The notes: a model not told the origin generated them from the sequence alone. DNA of 64,000 nt from Folioceros fuciformis (GCA_049999805.1 JBNGIO010005679.1:1-64000); one strand, 5' to 3'. Shown: positions 37,168 to 49,856, numbered from the stretch's first letter. Numbers and translations: made by a program.

Positions 37168-40100
37168 ATTCCTTGACTTATGTCCCTTTTGCTTCGGTTT
37201 TCCGTTGGCTGTAGGTGGATCAGACGGCGTCAGTGCTGTGGTACTGGTTCTGTTGCAGAGAGAAGAAGTGCTACGTACATGGCACACCTGCCAGCCCAGT
37301 GAAGGCTTTGCCAGTTGCCCTGAGAGCACGGGGTGATCATCTGAGGTTTGGCAAGGGATGCCCACTTGGATCATGCCCGTGTTTGCGAGGTGAGACCTTT
37401 TAAGGAGATGGAGGCTTCAAGGCAAATCTTTGGCTGCTGGGGATTCTCCTGTGTAAGTAATGGTGATGGCTTGTTGCCTTTCTAGCAGTATATATAGTGT
37501 TTGTGTCATATTCTACCCATTTGCATGCTGTGACGGCGCGGATTTGTATCCAAACGGCTGGAGGAGAGAAAAAATGCAGCTTGTACCGGGATGTATCTTT
37601 TGTAGCCCGTCCTTGGTTTGTGTATTTAGAGGCTCTTCTGAGACAGCCTGTACTAGACGATTTATTGGTTTCCAGTCAAGGTGACCCATCGATTGCCTGG
37701 AGGGTCCATCTACTAGAGAGCAGCTGGTGGCGGAGTATCTCATCTTCAAATTGCTGGAATCAGGTTTAGGGCCTGGGCAGTGTAAAAAGTGAGGGTCTTT
37801 AGTGTCCAACTGTACAGACTCACTCATGTAGGTCGAATTTCAACATCTTGGAATGGTGGCTATACTAGATTGCTACTCCGAGGGGAGACGACTTCAGGCT
37901 CAGCGGGTCAATTGTGTCATGGGCCTTAGTGCTGTACATATGGTCCATCTCTGAGTGTTGGCTGATGGGCTGTGTATACTTTGCCCATCGTGATGTGGTC
38001 TACTTAGGCAGCCACAAATTTTGTTTGTTGCTTTTTTTTCTATCTTTTCTGTTCAGTTGTTGGCCTATTCAGAGTAAAGTTATGTTTGAAGTCCTCTAGT
38101 AGTGAGATTATGGAGCCTAGGTTTGTAAATCAGTGTTGTTGATATGTGTGGATTATTGACTTGAAATCGGTGATCCGAGACTTTCGGAGGACTCCTTAGC
38201 GAAGGATTGTTGAACCTAGAGATTAGTCATTTGTGCTGGCCGATTGCCTGTCTAACCGTGATAGCATTATTTTCTCACGGCTTTGTTCCTAGTTGAATTA
38301 TTCTCACTTTTGGGGGTTTAACCCCAGAGCGGTGAGGCGACAAGTCGTTCCGTTTGAGTCTATCGACTTTGTTCGACAGCGTTTCAGATCCTACCTTGAT
38401 CTCCTAATTCATATGCGTGAATTTTACTCCTAGAGTAAAATTTTACGGTTAAAGTGACACCCAATCACAGATGGCCATGTACCAGATATTGTATGCCATT
38501 CGTGAAGGTGGCCCCGTAAACACGAAAGGCCTTAAACTACGCTAATCTAAAAATAAAAATAAACCCGATTTAACCCACTGAAAATGAACCCGGTTGTTTG
38601 CCAGGTTTGCGGAACAAAAAATTAACCCGATTATTTGCAGGGTTTGCCATATTCGGACCAGCCCGGGCTCGGGTTCACGTAAATTCGCCCTTACTCTTCG
38701 GCCGGTCACAAGGTTCGTGTAAAATCCCTTACTCTTGAAGTAAGGCTTAGTTGTCTCTTGACCGCACGTACAGCACTCCGAAAGGCTTCCTCAAGAGGTA
38801 CTACCTACACATGCTCTCCAGGCTCTGCGGTGTGCCCTGCGCATAGGGGAGGGGCCTGCACTGGTCTTCGGGTTAGGCTTCGTGCGAGAACGCTCACCTC
38901 ATGACTCATTACTCTGCGCTAGACGAGAGGAAGCGCTGCTAGTTCTGTCGCGCCATGTACATGTACGCGCTAGTGCCTGGACTGGAGGCGTGCTTTCTTT
39001 TGCATCAATTCAAGCTGTGTGCCGGAAGCAACGAGAACCCTAAACCCCTAAACCCTAAACGAGCCAGTACGACCTGTTGGCAAGCACCGAGGAGTGCTCG
39101 GATCCGCTCCTCGTCTCGGTCAAATTTGAACAAGACTATATATGAATGTAGGCGGTTAGAAGATGAGAAAGTACGACAAGGGCAATAACCCGCTCTGCCG
39201 GCAAGGAGACGAGCCAGTGCGGCTTTCAGAGAGGTAAGAGAAACTGCCGCAGAAAAGTGACCACGGAGTTTGATGAGCTTGAGGTTGCTGGGCTGGATGG
39301 GCTAGTTAACTCAGTGCCGAGGATGTTGGATAATAATTGGCGACTTAGGACCACATGGTTAGTAGAGATAGGAGTTGGGCTTGACTTGGGAAACATGGTG
39401 ATGCAAGCTGGGGCTCGTGAGCAATCTCAGCACCCTGGAGGAAGGACACGATGCAGCAGCCCTTGGCTGAATAGAACCGCAATGCTGGATGGACCACATG
39501 AGTGGTAGATACGGCGTCAAGCTCAGGGGAGGCTCTATATTGCTATGGAGCACTGCAGCTTACGCTGTGGGGAATTCTGTTGCTCAGGATACGCGCAGTG
39601 AAATGGATATAGCTGTCCGATGCTGGGTCCCGGGAACGAACTTTGATTGCACTACGCTTTCTTATTCTTGTTGGCCGAAGCAGGAAGCGTGGCTGATTTC
39701 AATTTTCGTTGGGTTGGAATTTCAGTGCTAGGAGAGCGAATGTTTTGTTGAAAAGAAGGCAGCCCCATCCCCACCCTTATGTCTAGTTTCAGGACCAAGT
39801 TGCTTGATAGTTTCTGACTGTGGTACGTTCGTAGCACTGCCCTTTCTCTTCCTCCTGCAGCTGATGAAAGTGTGTAAATATTGTTCCTTGTGCATCTACT
39901 CCAACGTATTTCTGGAGTTTAGCTTTCCACCAGTAAGTTTTCCTGGTTGTCAAGGAATCCTTATGGACTTGGTTTCAGGACCACTGGTTTCACAGGGCGC
40001 AGCAAGGAGAGCAGATCTTGCTGAGTAGAAGGCATTACCATCCCCAGCCCCATGGCTGGCTTCGGGGGCAAGTTACTTGCTACCTTTTCCATTGGTCCCT

Positions 40101-40734
40101 GTCCTGATTGTGTAACAGGAGGCTCTCTCTCGAGATTAAGGAATCCTTGTGAGCTTGGTTTCAGGAGCACTTCAGGCTACGGGGACAGAGCCGCTGTTCC
40201 ATCCTTGGATTTCTTCCTGTTTTCTTGTCCTTCGAGCTCTCTGATGCTCTCTAAATGTGTCCACATCTGTCCTTGAGAGATGTGGGGTTCACGACTGAAC
40301 ACATGAAATCGTCAAGCATGAGACTGACTTAGCGCTTGTTCCCTTGGTTGTCACAGATGCTCATACTAGAGCCCAAAGCGCGGAAGGTTCCTGGATGTGG
40401 AGACGCAGCTCAGGAGCAGTGCCAGGAAGAGGATAGGCACTGGCAGGCATCTACCGAAACTGGGGAAGCAGCATGGAGCGGAGGCAAACACTGTCAACTG
40501 TTCCGAAAAGTTGAGGTGAGTTTTAAGAAAACAGTCCAGCCCAATCCAGAGCTGTCGCCATATTGAGATGTGTCCTGTGATACAGAAGTGCAGATATGTG
40601 CGGGAAACCGTGGGAAAGTCACGCGATGGAGTCCAAGTTCCTCCAGAGTCCTTAACGATGAGAAGGCGATTCAGATGGTTTGCAGTGTGGTAGTATAATA
40701 CGAATCGACTGGTTAGAGGTTTAGTATTTTCAAA
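37168..40734. other. Intergenic between PUM and CPL4
   Basis: The first 900 bases probably include the PUM 3' UTR. At 39037-39062 there is a short telomere-like run (CCCTAAACCCCTAAACCCTAAA). At about 39755-39805 and 40028-40082 a diverged direct repeat (GAAGGCA...CCATCCCCA...ATG...GCAAGTT/CAAGTT) occurs. Bases at about 40505-40660 resemble 58820-58965. The sequence just before 40735 should be the CPL4 promoter and leader. No gene is supported. Confidence 0.5.
39037..39062. repeat. Short interstitial telomere-like motif
   Basis: Three consecutive CCCTAAA-type units occur, one of them CCCCTAAA. This is the plant telomere repeat and also the telo-box promoter motif. Confidence 0.8.
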
Positions 40735-42962
40735 ATGAGTATGCCTGGGTCTCCTGTCTCATCGTCGTCGGGGGACGACTTCGCGGCTTTGGTGGAAAGG
40801 GAGTTGCAACTGATGGACAACGAGCAGGAAGAGGCAGAGACTACAGAGGGGGCAGGGGAAGGGGAGTACGACGAGGCAGACGAGGCGGATGAGGCGGGGA
40901 ACGCAGTGAAGCCTGAAGTCGATATGGATAATGAATCAGAGCAGGGTCCTGATCAGGGGAGGAAATTAGGGCTGGAACGGCAAAGTACCAGTTGTCCTCC
41001 TCACCCCGGCTTTATGTGGGATGTTTGCATTCGATGTGGCAAAGAAAAGCCCTACTCGTCAGGGTCAAGTGTCTCCCTTCGCTACATGCACGAGGTCAGT
41101 TGGTTTTCTCGGGCGCTAATGGGTGCACCAAATGTTGTCATCGCTATGAGTTGTGACCATGCCGAATTTCAGGGGTTGGAACTGACCTCATCAGGAGCTG
41201 AACGAATGCGTTTTGATGAGCTGGCGAGGTTGAAGGCAAGCAAAAAGTTGTACCTGGTACTGGATTTAGATCACACACTCCTCAATTCTGCGAGGTTTGT
41301 GGAGGTGACCCCGGAGGAAGAAGCATACCTAGCGACAGCGTATGCCCAGGATATGTCAGTGGTTACCCAGCCTCAAGGTACGCTTTTGGTGAATTAGGTT
41401 GAGCCTATTGTGAAGTGCAGAGTTGGGGCTTCGATTTATCTGTGATTGTCCTCCTCCTGACTGGACGGACGGCCAAATTCTGCCCTCGTTCCTTACTGTG
41501 TGCAGCGTTGGGAAAATCAGGGGAAAGGCAATCTGCGCTTAATAACAAAGCCAGTTTGCATAGGCTGGAGCATTTCCAGATGTGGACAAAAATTCGCCCG
41601 TTTGTACATAAATTTCTGGAAGAGGCGAGTAAGCTGTTCGAGATGTACGTTTATACCATGGGCGAGCGGATATATGCACTGGCCATGGCTCGAATACTGG
41701 ATCCGACTGGACGGTTGTTTGGGGACCGCGTGATTTCTCAACGGGACAGCACCAAGCGGCATACCAAGGATCTGGACATTGTCTTGGGGGCAGAGTCAGC
41801 CGTAGTCATACTGGATGACACAGAAAGGGTATGTTAAGGTGGCCTTTGTTTTCGTTCATTTTCTCTGCAGGGTATATGAGGTTGCCTCATGTCGTGGAAA
41901 CTTGGAAGAGTGGTTAATCAGCAGGCTTTTGCTTGACTTGTTTCGTAGGTTTGGCCAAAGCACAGAGCAAATCTGGTTTTGATAGAAAGGTATCACTTTT
42001 TCAGCGCCAGCTGCCGGCAGTATGGTGTTCATTGTGAATCTCTGTCTCAAAGCCAAAGGGATGAGAGGGAGTTCCAAGGCACTTTGCAGACTGTCCTTGA
42101 CATCCTTCGGAGTGTCCATGCCGAGTTTTTCAACCCCAGGAGTCAGCAGGTCGTTAGGGAGAGAATGTGTTATATGTCGTCGTATGCTGTTATTAGTTCT
42201 GGAGTAGGGTCGGTGAACCTTTAAGTGACGTAGTGACGAATCCCAGTCTCTTTGTCGTGTGCTGCAGGGTGCGAACGGAAGACATGTGGACGGATTCGCG
42301 TCAAGGGACGTGAGACAGGTAGCTGTTATTTGAGTTCAAAGCTAATTAAAAAGGCCCATTACTTTGTTCTTAGTCCGCTGCGGAGTAGCTGCATGCCATA
42401 GTCGATCCACTTATGTACAGCCACTTGTGTGCAGATCCTGGAAGACGCTCGTAGTAGAATTCTAAAAGGATGTGGCATAGTTTTTAGCCGCATTATCCCA
42501 ACAGAATATCCAGAGCCTGAAAAGCACCCGTTCTGGCGGTTAACAGAGGAGTTGGGTGCACAGTGCTTTGTCACGGTGAACGAGCGGACCACCCATGTTG
42601 TAGCGTTAGACCGCACAACGGACAAGTCTCGATGGGCCAGGAGCCGAGGAGTGCACCTTGTCCATCCCAGCTGGGTGGAGGCCGCTCAGTATCTGTGGCG
42701 GAAGCCGGCAGAGGAAGATTTCCCAGTCGGACCTTTCGAGCCGGGCGACAAGATTCTATCGTCAAGCTTCGTGAAGACGGTGGAGGTGGTAGGAGCACCA
42801 CGAACAGCGTGTGTGGACTCTGTGGAGGGTGCGTCCCTGAACCACAGTGCTTCTGATGAAGCTAGGAAACGGGCTTTGGAGTCGGAGTCGGAGCCTGCGT
42901 CGGGCATCAGACCCCAGACAGAGCAGTCCGAGTCCGTTGGGAAGAAGCAGAAACTTAAATAG
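40735..42962 (+). CDS. CPL4: CPL4-type RNA polymerase II CTD phosphatase (FCP1-like, with BRCT)
   Basis: Six exons: 40735-41094, 41173-41377, 41506-41828, 41949-42149, 42268-42318 and 42435-42962. All joins are in phase and the product is 555 aa. After an acidic N-terminus there is a CPPHPGFMWDVCIRCGK block, like the Cys-rich start of CPL3/CPL4. The catalytic FCP1 domain carries DLDHT (Asp151, Asp153). It continues through TKIRPFVHKFLEEAS, EMYVYTMGERIYA and ESAVVILDDTE. A BRCT domain occupies about 381-475 (GCGIVFSR, then THVVALDRTTDKSRWA, then HPSWVEAA). Arabidopsis CPL4 is about 440 aa. The extra length here is the acidic N-terminus and a Ser/Glu-rich tail. The family dephosphorylates the heptad repeats of RNA polymerase II in the nucleus. 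The fourth donor (CAG|GTCGTT) is weak but needed for phase. Confidence 0.93.
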
Positions 42963-45360
42963 CAGGTTGTACATTAATTCTTCCGCTACAAGTTATACGC
43001 CGTACTACCCCAAGGATGATTTGACGTAAATTGATAGTCCTGAAATTAGAATTGTTTTGTTATTCAAATGCGAAATGTTAAAAAAATTGAAGTGACTTAA
43101 CGCGAAATCGAGGAAAAGCTAGTCAGCTTGGCCAGGCAGCTCAGTGGTCGACCAGCTGCAACGCCGACACGCCTCGGCCACTGCACCCCAAGCCTCCTCC
43201 GCCACCGCACCCTTCGGTCTGAGTACCTGAAGATCTGTTGCAGAAGCAAGGAAGCTGCTGAAGTCGGTCTAAAGCCTCGAAAGAAGACATGACATGCCCA
43301 TCATGAACGCGACAAAATGTTGGGTGATTGACTCGTCCAGACTGCCGTTTTAACAAAAATATTTATTTCAAATTAGCAGTCATGAGTTCAAACTTGGCTT
43401 CTATTTCTCAATATCAAAACCTTGATTTTTCTCTAGAAAACTCTGTTATGAAAACAAACTTTAATTTCAATCAAGAAAACTTCATTCACATTTCACTTAA
43501 TTGAGTTTAAGTGCGCCGGTCTACTCAACAATTGCGCAATCAGGCTGCAAGTGTGCAGCGGTAGACCACGCACCCAGGTTATAGGAGTATTGTGTTGCTG
43601 TCTTTTCTATATCGAGTTTTCTATTTCCTTATGTTATTGATGTAAGAACACTTGTATAGTTTACTAAGAAAACTTAAAGATACTTCAAATGTGTCACACG
43701 CAGATGACGTGAAAACCCCAAGATTGAAGGATGTGGATGTAGTAATTGATTAAGAGGCAAACCCTGAAGAACTTGTGTTTGTGTAGGAGGGCATTATGGA
43801 ATGAGTGAATGTGTATAGTGTTTTTTAGAAATGATGTCTATTTGTGGCTAAATGTTAAACACATTAAGTGTATTTTAAAAAATCATTGAGTCAATAAATC
43901 ACCATATGTTTTACCATTATTATTGAGTGAGTATGCCGTTTCTACCGGCGTATCTTCAAAGGAAAACAAGAAATTCATTACTTGAATAGGTAGATGACAA
44001 CAGCCACATCGAAGTCCTTACTACTTAATTCAAAAAAATAAGGACTACTTAATTCAAAAAAATGACTACTTAATTCAAAAAAAAGGACTACTTAAATTTT
44101 TTTTTAAAGGACAAGTTTAAAAATAGATATGTCAAGCGAACCTAGTTTTTGAGAAACATGATTAAAAATGGATAACTGATTGGGATACCAATGGTTCCGA
44201 AATGTACCAAACAGGCTTTGTGGAATACAACCGTTTAGCACAAACCTCTCATGATGCAAGAAAGAGCTCATGTGGTTTGTCCCCCGGTCAGTCATTTGGA
44301 TTTGCATTTCGGCTCACAGTCAAGTGGTTCACATGAAGAAGACCATAGAGACCTATTACATAATCCCTCATCTTATCCACAACCACAAAAGCCAAGTGGT
44401 GTTGATGGGCATTCAAGTATGCCTAGTTCTCAAGGTAGGCAAAACATGGAACCTAAGAAGTAGTCAAGGTCTCGTAGTGATGGAGACGTAAATAATCATA
44501 TGTCCGTTGTACGGCTCTTAGAGAGCCTTACGAGCAATGTAGAAAATAGAGAAGGCTAGAAAATTGCTTGATTACAGAGCTTGACTCAAACCATCACTAT
44601 ATTGCCAAGTCCTCTAGGAAACAAGTGATATGAAATGATAGCACCTTTGTTACGGCACATAGGACCACGAGCAAAACCAATGTTACAGCATGCGGGAGCA
44701 CGAGCAAAACCAATATTACGGCACACGGGACCACGAGCAGAACCATGGGAGACCGGAGAAGAGCCTCGTCATGATCTTGGCACACAGACCTATAGGACCT
44801 GCGGCCTGCATCTGAGTTGAGTTCTTGATTGGGATTTACTAATAGGGTTTGGTTAGCTAACATAGTCTAGCCTTATCTATGGTTAGTTCTATCCCTTGCT
44901 AGCTCTTCTAGCTGCAGTCCTCCATCGCGGCGATGGCTGCTCCTCTATGCACTGATCAGGTGCGATAACATACTCTTCCTTGGATCACAGTCTAGCTACC
45001 TACCGTGACAACCTTCCTAACCTTGTGCTGTACTCACTCTCACTTACACTTTATTCACTCTCACTCACGCTTTCGATTGTTTCATCATCATTCGGAAAAG
45101 TGTTCTAAATTACCTCATGTGTCTTTGCACTACAAAGCATGTGCGATGGTAGAAATTCTTCGAACGTGTTCTACATACTTGGGAAGCTCAAGCTCGTTTC
45201 TATCCTCATGGTCATAATACCACCACTATGAACTAAGGGCATGGCATTGTGAGCTCTTACACCACTCCTTTTCCTGTATGCACATATTATGTAGAATAAG
45301 ACATCTGTAGACGAAAAAATGTTTGGAAATGGCCTCGCCAAGTGCGAGACTTGGTGTTTT
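42963..45360. other. AT-rich gene-free DNA downstream of CPL4
   Basis: The CPL4 3' UTR should be at the left edge. The remainder has no supported gene. Local repeats are an ACTTAATTCAAAAAAA unit several times at about 44018-44097 and the 33-bp repeat listed separately. Short frames lack domains. Confidence 0.5.
44650..44748. repeat. 33-bp tandem repeat, three copies
   Basis: Copies start at 44650, 44683 and 44716. The unit includes TTACGGCACA, then CCACGAGCAAAACCAAT. Confidence 0.9.
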
Positions 45361-45365
45361 TTTTT

Positions 45366-46700
45366 GTGTTTAGGGTTTAGGGTTTGAGACCGGTTGAGGT
45401 GGCAAGGAAGTTAGGGCTAACTCCGGGGGAAGAATCTTTTCTGGGCTGGGAAGAGATTTTCAGAGCCATCCCTTTGGTGGCAAATTTACAGGAGGAGGAT
45501 CTGGCCAGGGTGCGCACACTGCTGGGAAGGGGAATAGCTACTAGAGGCGCACCCCAATAGGTGGATTTATCAGGCCTGACCACGACCATGGTTTGGGCAC
45601 AGGTGGACATGCTAGACCAAGCCGCACGGGTGCTGACTTGGTTGAGCATGCAGGGGCAGAAGGAAGAGGAGACGAAGGGCAAGCTGTCTGAGGCCGAAGC
45701 AAGCCGGCAGCAACTGGAGGAAGCTCAACAGGCCCTTAGTGCAGCTAAGGAACAGGCACAAGAGGAAGCACACCGGGCCCGGGAGGAGATGCAAACTCTA
45801 AAGGATCAGCAGGAGCTACTTCTGACCCAAGTTAAGGAGGTTCATGAAGCTGATTAGGAGATGCAACATGAGCTGTTGAGGGCCCAGGAGCAGGAGGTGG
45901 CTGCAGTGGAGAAAGTTCGGAAACTTATGTAAACGGGAACAGGACAAGGCCCGAAGTCGGGTAAAAGGAAAGGGGAAGGCTAAACGAAGTAGTAAGTCCA
46001 CAACTGAGATAGCCGAGGTTGCTCTGGTCAGAGGGAGACAGGACAGTCCTACCAGGGTAGAGGAAGCAACGACCATCGAGGAACCTGCAACCGGACAGGT
46101 TGAAGTGACAACCCACAACTGGACGGGCTAGAGTGACAACCCGCACCAAGAGGGCGGGACTAGAAGGAGCGGCGGCCAAGGGGGTGGAGGATCCCCCAGT
46201 ACCTCTGGAGAGCAAAAGACAGGCAGTTCGGGGTAGCCCATGGGAGGAGGGGCACCTCATCTGTAGCAGAAGGCCAGATTGTATTACAGCATCTGGATGA
46301 AGCGACTTATGTTCCTGGCCTCTGTGTGAATGGAGATCGTGTGCTTAACCTGACTGTCCATGTGCGTGTAGAAATAGGAGGGACAAGGGCTTACTGCCTA
46401 CAATTGAGGACTCATAGGGGATGCTTCTCCCACTGCTTTCGAGTGTGGGGACTGCCTCCTTATTATTCGGAGTTAGTCTTGGAGAAGCTGATGAAGGAGG
46501 CGCGAGCATGGGTGGAGCAAGAACTCGTGATGGTCCTCAGCAACAGGTGGTCGGACGGTGGGGGAAGAACTCCTCGGCGGACCCACCTCAACAGGAGGAG
46601 TTAGGTGGCAGTGAAAGCGAAATAGAGGTTTTATGGCAGGATCTGCTTGACTAGAGGAGAGGAAGGAGGGCCCAGGGGTTTGGCAATCGAGAGAGGGGAA
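45366..46700 (+). pseudogene. Degenerate coding-like region, coiled-coil, probable retroelement relic
   Basis: A reading frame with coding character runs from just after a TTTAGGGTTTAGGG motif. The stretch 45561-45857 contains a Glu/Gln/Ala-rich heptad-like helix (EASRQQLEEAQQALSAAKEQ). In-frame stops occur at about 45558 and 45855, with more further on. A Lys/Arg-rich segment follows at about 45950-46150. The pattern of coiled-coil then basic region, with stops and no introns, is what a decayed gag-like frame would look like. I recognise no specific family, and a decayed host gene is possible. Confidence 0.4.
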
Positions 46701-47040
46701 TGCGACGGCCGGATAAGAGGTGAGCACGGCGATAGGATAGGCCAGAATTCATTGCATCATAGAGTAGTATTCAGTAGGATCTAGAGAAGATGCTTTCTTG
46801 GACCTAACGCCGCTCATAATTAAGAGTTTGAAGACTGAACTTAATGGTGGTTGCAGTCATGCCGTCGTGTGTACAAAGAGGCCTGTTGGCGCCTTACTAA
46901 GCAGCAAAAATCGGCGACTTGTTCCAGTTAAGGTACTCGTGTTGTCCATGGCTAGATGGGGAAGGTCTGGGTGGGTAGCGTGTGCGCGACACTCCTAAGG
47001 AGGAGTTGAGAGTTTTTGCTCCACAACGAGTGGTGAGGGG

Positions 47041-47510
47041 GACGAATCAGCAAAACCTTTGCTGAGTGGAACGTTACCTTCCCTTATTCCCCGAATCGTT
47101 CGTTGTGCTTCGAAGTGGGAAGTGAGGGGGGACAAATCCGCGAGCCGCGCGGAGTGGAAGGGGAGACTCTCCTTCCCTTATTCCCTGAACAACTGTCTGT
47201 GCTCTGTAGCCGAGGAGAGGGGGACGAATCTGCCATTTATGCGGAGTGGAAGAGGAGCACCTCCTTCCCTTATTCCCTGATCCTTCGACTGCGTTTCAAA
47301 TCAGGTGGTGAGAAGCGTGTGTGAAGAAACGGAGTGCTAAAAGTGTTTGCGAGAAGAAGAAGAGCGAGTGAGTGAGAAGAGAAAGAGCGAAGGAGTGAAT
47401 GTGTGTGAAGGAGACTGACTGGCCGTGAGCTGAGAGAGGGGAACGAATCCGCCGCTGTGCGGAGTGGAGGGAGAAACTCTCCTTCCCTTATTCCCTGAAC
47501 CGGGGTTTGC
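47041..47510. repeat. Diverged 90-bp repeat, four copies
   Basis: Units begin at about 47041, 47131, 47223 and 47441. Each has GACGAATC(C/A/T)GC, then GCGGAGTGGA or similar, then CTCCTTCCCTTATTCCCTGA. The first three are tandem (90-92 bp apart). The fourth is displaced by purine-rich sequence. Confidence 0.85.
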
Positions 47511-48702
47511 GGAGGAGTGAGCTGGGAGGCATGGGAGTCTTGGAAGGTTGCTGGGCCTGCCGCGCAGCTACGGACCCCAGGGGAAAACCGCTGAGTGTTG
47601 GCGAGGTGATTGGGAAAGTGTGTGGAAGCTTGGAAGGGATTCTTGGACGATTTCCGAGAGGTTTCGAAATAGGTGCGAACGGTTGTTGAGGCTGGTTGAA
47701 GTTGGTAAGAGGTTGTAAAGAGTTGCAAAAGATTCGTGGGGGATTTGCGACGTTACTAGAAGATCAAAGGTCCTTGAGAATAAGCCTGTATGGAATAAGG
47801 GTGTATTGGAACTTCTGGGGTGTATGTGTGTGTGTGTGTGTGCACGTGTTTGGGTGTGTGAGGAAGTGTGGTGATCTGCGGAAACTGGTTTCCTAAAGGA
47901 TTAGCACCTACCTGTGTGAGAAGCATCTACTAAGACCTGACCCGTGCGTCTGGAAACCCTGGAGTAGAAACCCACAGTGGCGCATGCACTGGAATATAAT
48001 TAGTTAGGGTTTAGGGTGGGATTCACCACGGTCGTGGAAGCTACTGGGTGGTCGCCGAGGCCACAACCGCGGTCGTAGAGTACGGACCAGAGTCATAGAG
48101 TAGGGTCCGCGATAGCTGGACTAACTGGGGGTAGTGGTAGGGCGTGGTTAGTAGGAGAACTGGTAGTAGACAAGGCTTGCCTTGGGTAAAAGTCCGTATT
48201 AGAAGAAAAGTGTGTTACTTGGCACAACTCATTCCCTTGGCGAATCCCATGGCTACAATGACATAGAGGGTTTGTGTGGGCCTCGTGGTGTCCTCGGACA
48301 CAACATTTTACTCCACACTTCCCCTTAGGGTTTCCATCTTCCATAAGTTGTTCCTGTTTCCACAACCTTTACCGGCTCCCACTACCAGTTGCTCCCTCTA
48401 CGACAACTTTTCTCATTCAATAACTGTAATCGGGCTTCAACTACCTCCATTCTCAGACTAAGTCCACAAACTATGACACTCTACTCCCGGTTCGACCTCG
48501 ATCACAAAATGACTTTATGTCTATGGGGTCCCCCCTTATATAGGCTTTTGCGACTTGCCCAAAGGCCAAAGGCCGAGGAACAATCAGCGCTCTGGTCCAA
48601 GGACCAGTTATTGGTCAAACCAAACCCAAAACAAAAAACTCATAGGCCAAGGAACTTTTAAGCATAAATACCTAAGCATAAATACCTCGGCCTACCCACA
48701 AC
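47511..48702. other. Gene-free DNA between repeats and copia fragment
   Basis: There is a GTGTGT run at about 47820-47843, a TTAGGGTTTAGGG motif near 48003, and a TATATAGG box-like element near 48536. No coding region is supported. The second half may belong to LTR sequence of an unidentified element. Confidence 0.45.
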
Positions 48703-49115
48703 GTGACTCTATTTCACACCAAACTTAGCAATCAGCTATTGCTTTATCCTCAACCGAAGCAGAATATGTATCACTTACAGACTTTGCTAAGGAGGCTGAA
48801 TGGGCAACATCATACCTCAAGGATCTTCATCATGAGCAAGCCAGTCCTACTACTGTGTATTGTGATAACAACTCTGCGATTGCCCTTGTTGCCAACCTGC
48901 GTTTTCATGCTCGTACAAAACACATCGAGATCAAACATCATTATGTTAGAGATGCAGTGGCACGAGGAGTCATACAAGTAAAATATATACCAACAGCGGA
49001 GAATACTGCAGATATCATGACAAAGTCACTACCCAAGCTCAAGCATTCGCATCACATGGAATCCCTTGGTATACGAGACTTCAGCTATTTGTTACCAAGA
49101 ACAGGAGTAAGGTAA
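48703..49115 (+). mobile_element. Ty1/copia 3' fragment (RNase H C-terminal part)
   Basis: From 48729 to the TAA at 49113 one frame encodes the C-terminal RNase H region of a copia polyprotein. It reads AIALSSTEAEYVSL, VYCDNNSAIALVAN, TKHIEIKHHYVRD and YIPTAENTADIMTKSL, which are hallmark motifs. An in-frame TAG at 48726 and the loss of recognisable sequence left of about 48700 mark truncation. Typical elements continue leftwards with ~40 residues of SDADWAGD/STSGY sequence, absent here. The frame is otherwise intact. A purine-rich tract (TTGGGGGGATGGGGA) at about 49145-49159 follows and could be the polypurine tract. Confidence 0.85.
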
Positions 49116-49607
49116 ACAGTGGTGACAATCTGACCTGTTTGGAATTGGGGGGATGGGGACCTCAGTCCCCTGGTTTTATAGTTTATCATAATTTTAGCTG
49201 TGAGACCCAGCTCTAAAGCTGTCCTCTCATCAGTCCTGCCATGTGTTCTGCAGCACATACATACAGATTAGTTGGTCAGACTTGCTTTTGTCTATCACCA
49301 TCACAGCCATGGATGAATCATCACAGTGTTTACCTAATCATGGCACTTTAGGGGTTTGTTGTCTTCTGTGGGAGCTGTCTCCCGTCTGCTGCATCAATCC
49401 TTTCTACTTCTGTTTCTTCCTTCACGTTTTCATCAGCAGGCAGTGGGGCAGATTGCCTCGCGCCATCTAACCTTCATCCCTCCGAGGGGGTCTGGGTTAG
49501 GCGGGTCCAGGAGTTCAGCCACTATCTCTTTTTTCCTTCACAGCTGAATTTGCCCTGCCTGTTTCCTGCACCTTGCGCACAGTCACGCTGGCTGCCACCT
49601 CCACTTC

Positions 49608-49856
49608 CTAGCCGCAGCTACTGATGTAGTGCTGTAGATTGAAAGGTCTCCACTGCAAAGCCCTTGTGTTTCTAGCACCAGCTGCAACCTCTTCCTGTTT
49701 CTTCACCGCACGTTTCTTCCTTGGGACAGCACCCTCTCCATACCTTTCAGGCCTGTAGCGCGCACCGCTTCTTGTAGTCATTTTCTGCTGCTGCCACAGT
49801 ATGAGCAAACAGAAGGAGGCGAGGATGGTGGCCACAATCGCAAGTAGCTGCGACAT
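49608..49856 (-). CDS. Hypothetical small single-pass membrane protein (82 aa)
   Basis: The frame has a true ATG at 49856 and 82 codons. Residues 4-22 are strongly hydrophobic (LLAIVATILASFCLLILW), a signal anchor or membrane helix. A basic tail follows, with RSGARYRPERYGEG, then PRKKRAVKK. This arrangement is more protein-like than the random frames around it, and it lies in a GC-richer island between copia pieces. I do not recognise the family. The last 18 or so residues look less constrained and could follow a missed splice site near 49680. It may be a small host gene, or a chance frame. Confidence 0.4.
   Translation of the reverse strand: MSQLLAIVATILASFCLLILWQQQKMTTRSGARYRPERYGEGAVPRKKRAVKKQEEVAAGARNTRALQWRPFNLQHYISSCG

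Noticed and set aside
43130-43400. tRNA- or SINE-like A box (CAGCTCAGTGGTCGACC) with a later GAGTTCAAAC
   Set aside because: The boxes are about 235 bp apart and no cloverleaf can be folded from either. A scan by eye for GGTTCGANTCC on both strands found no tRNA.
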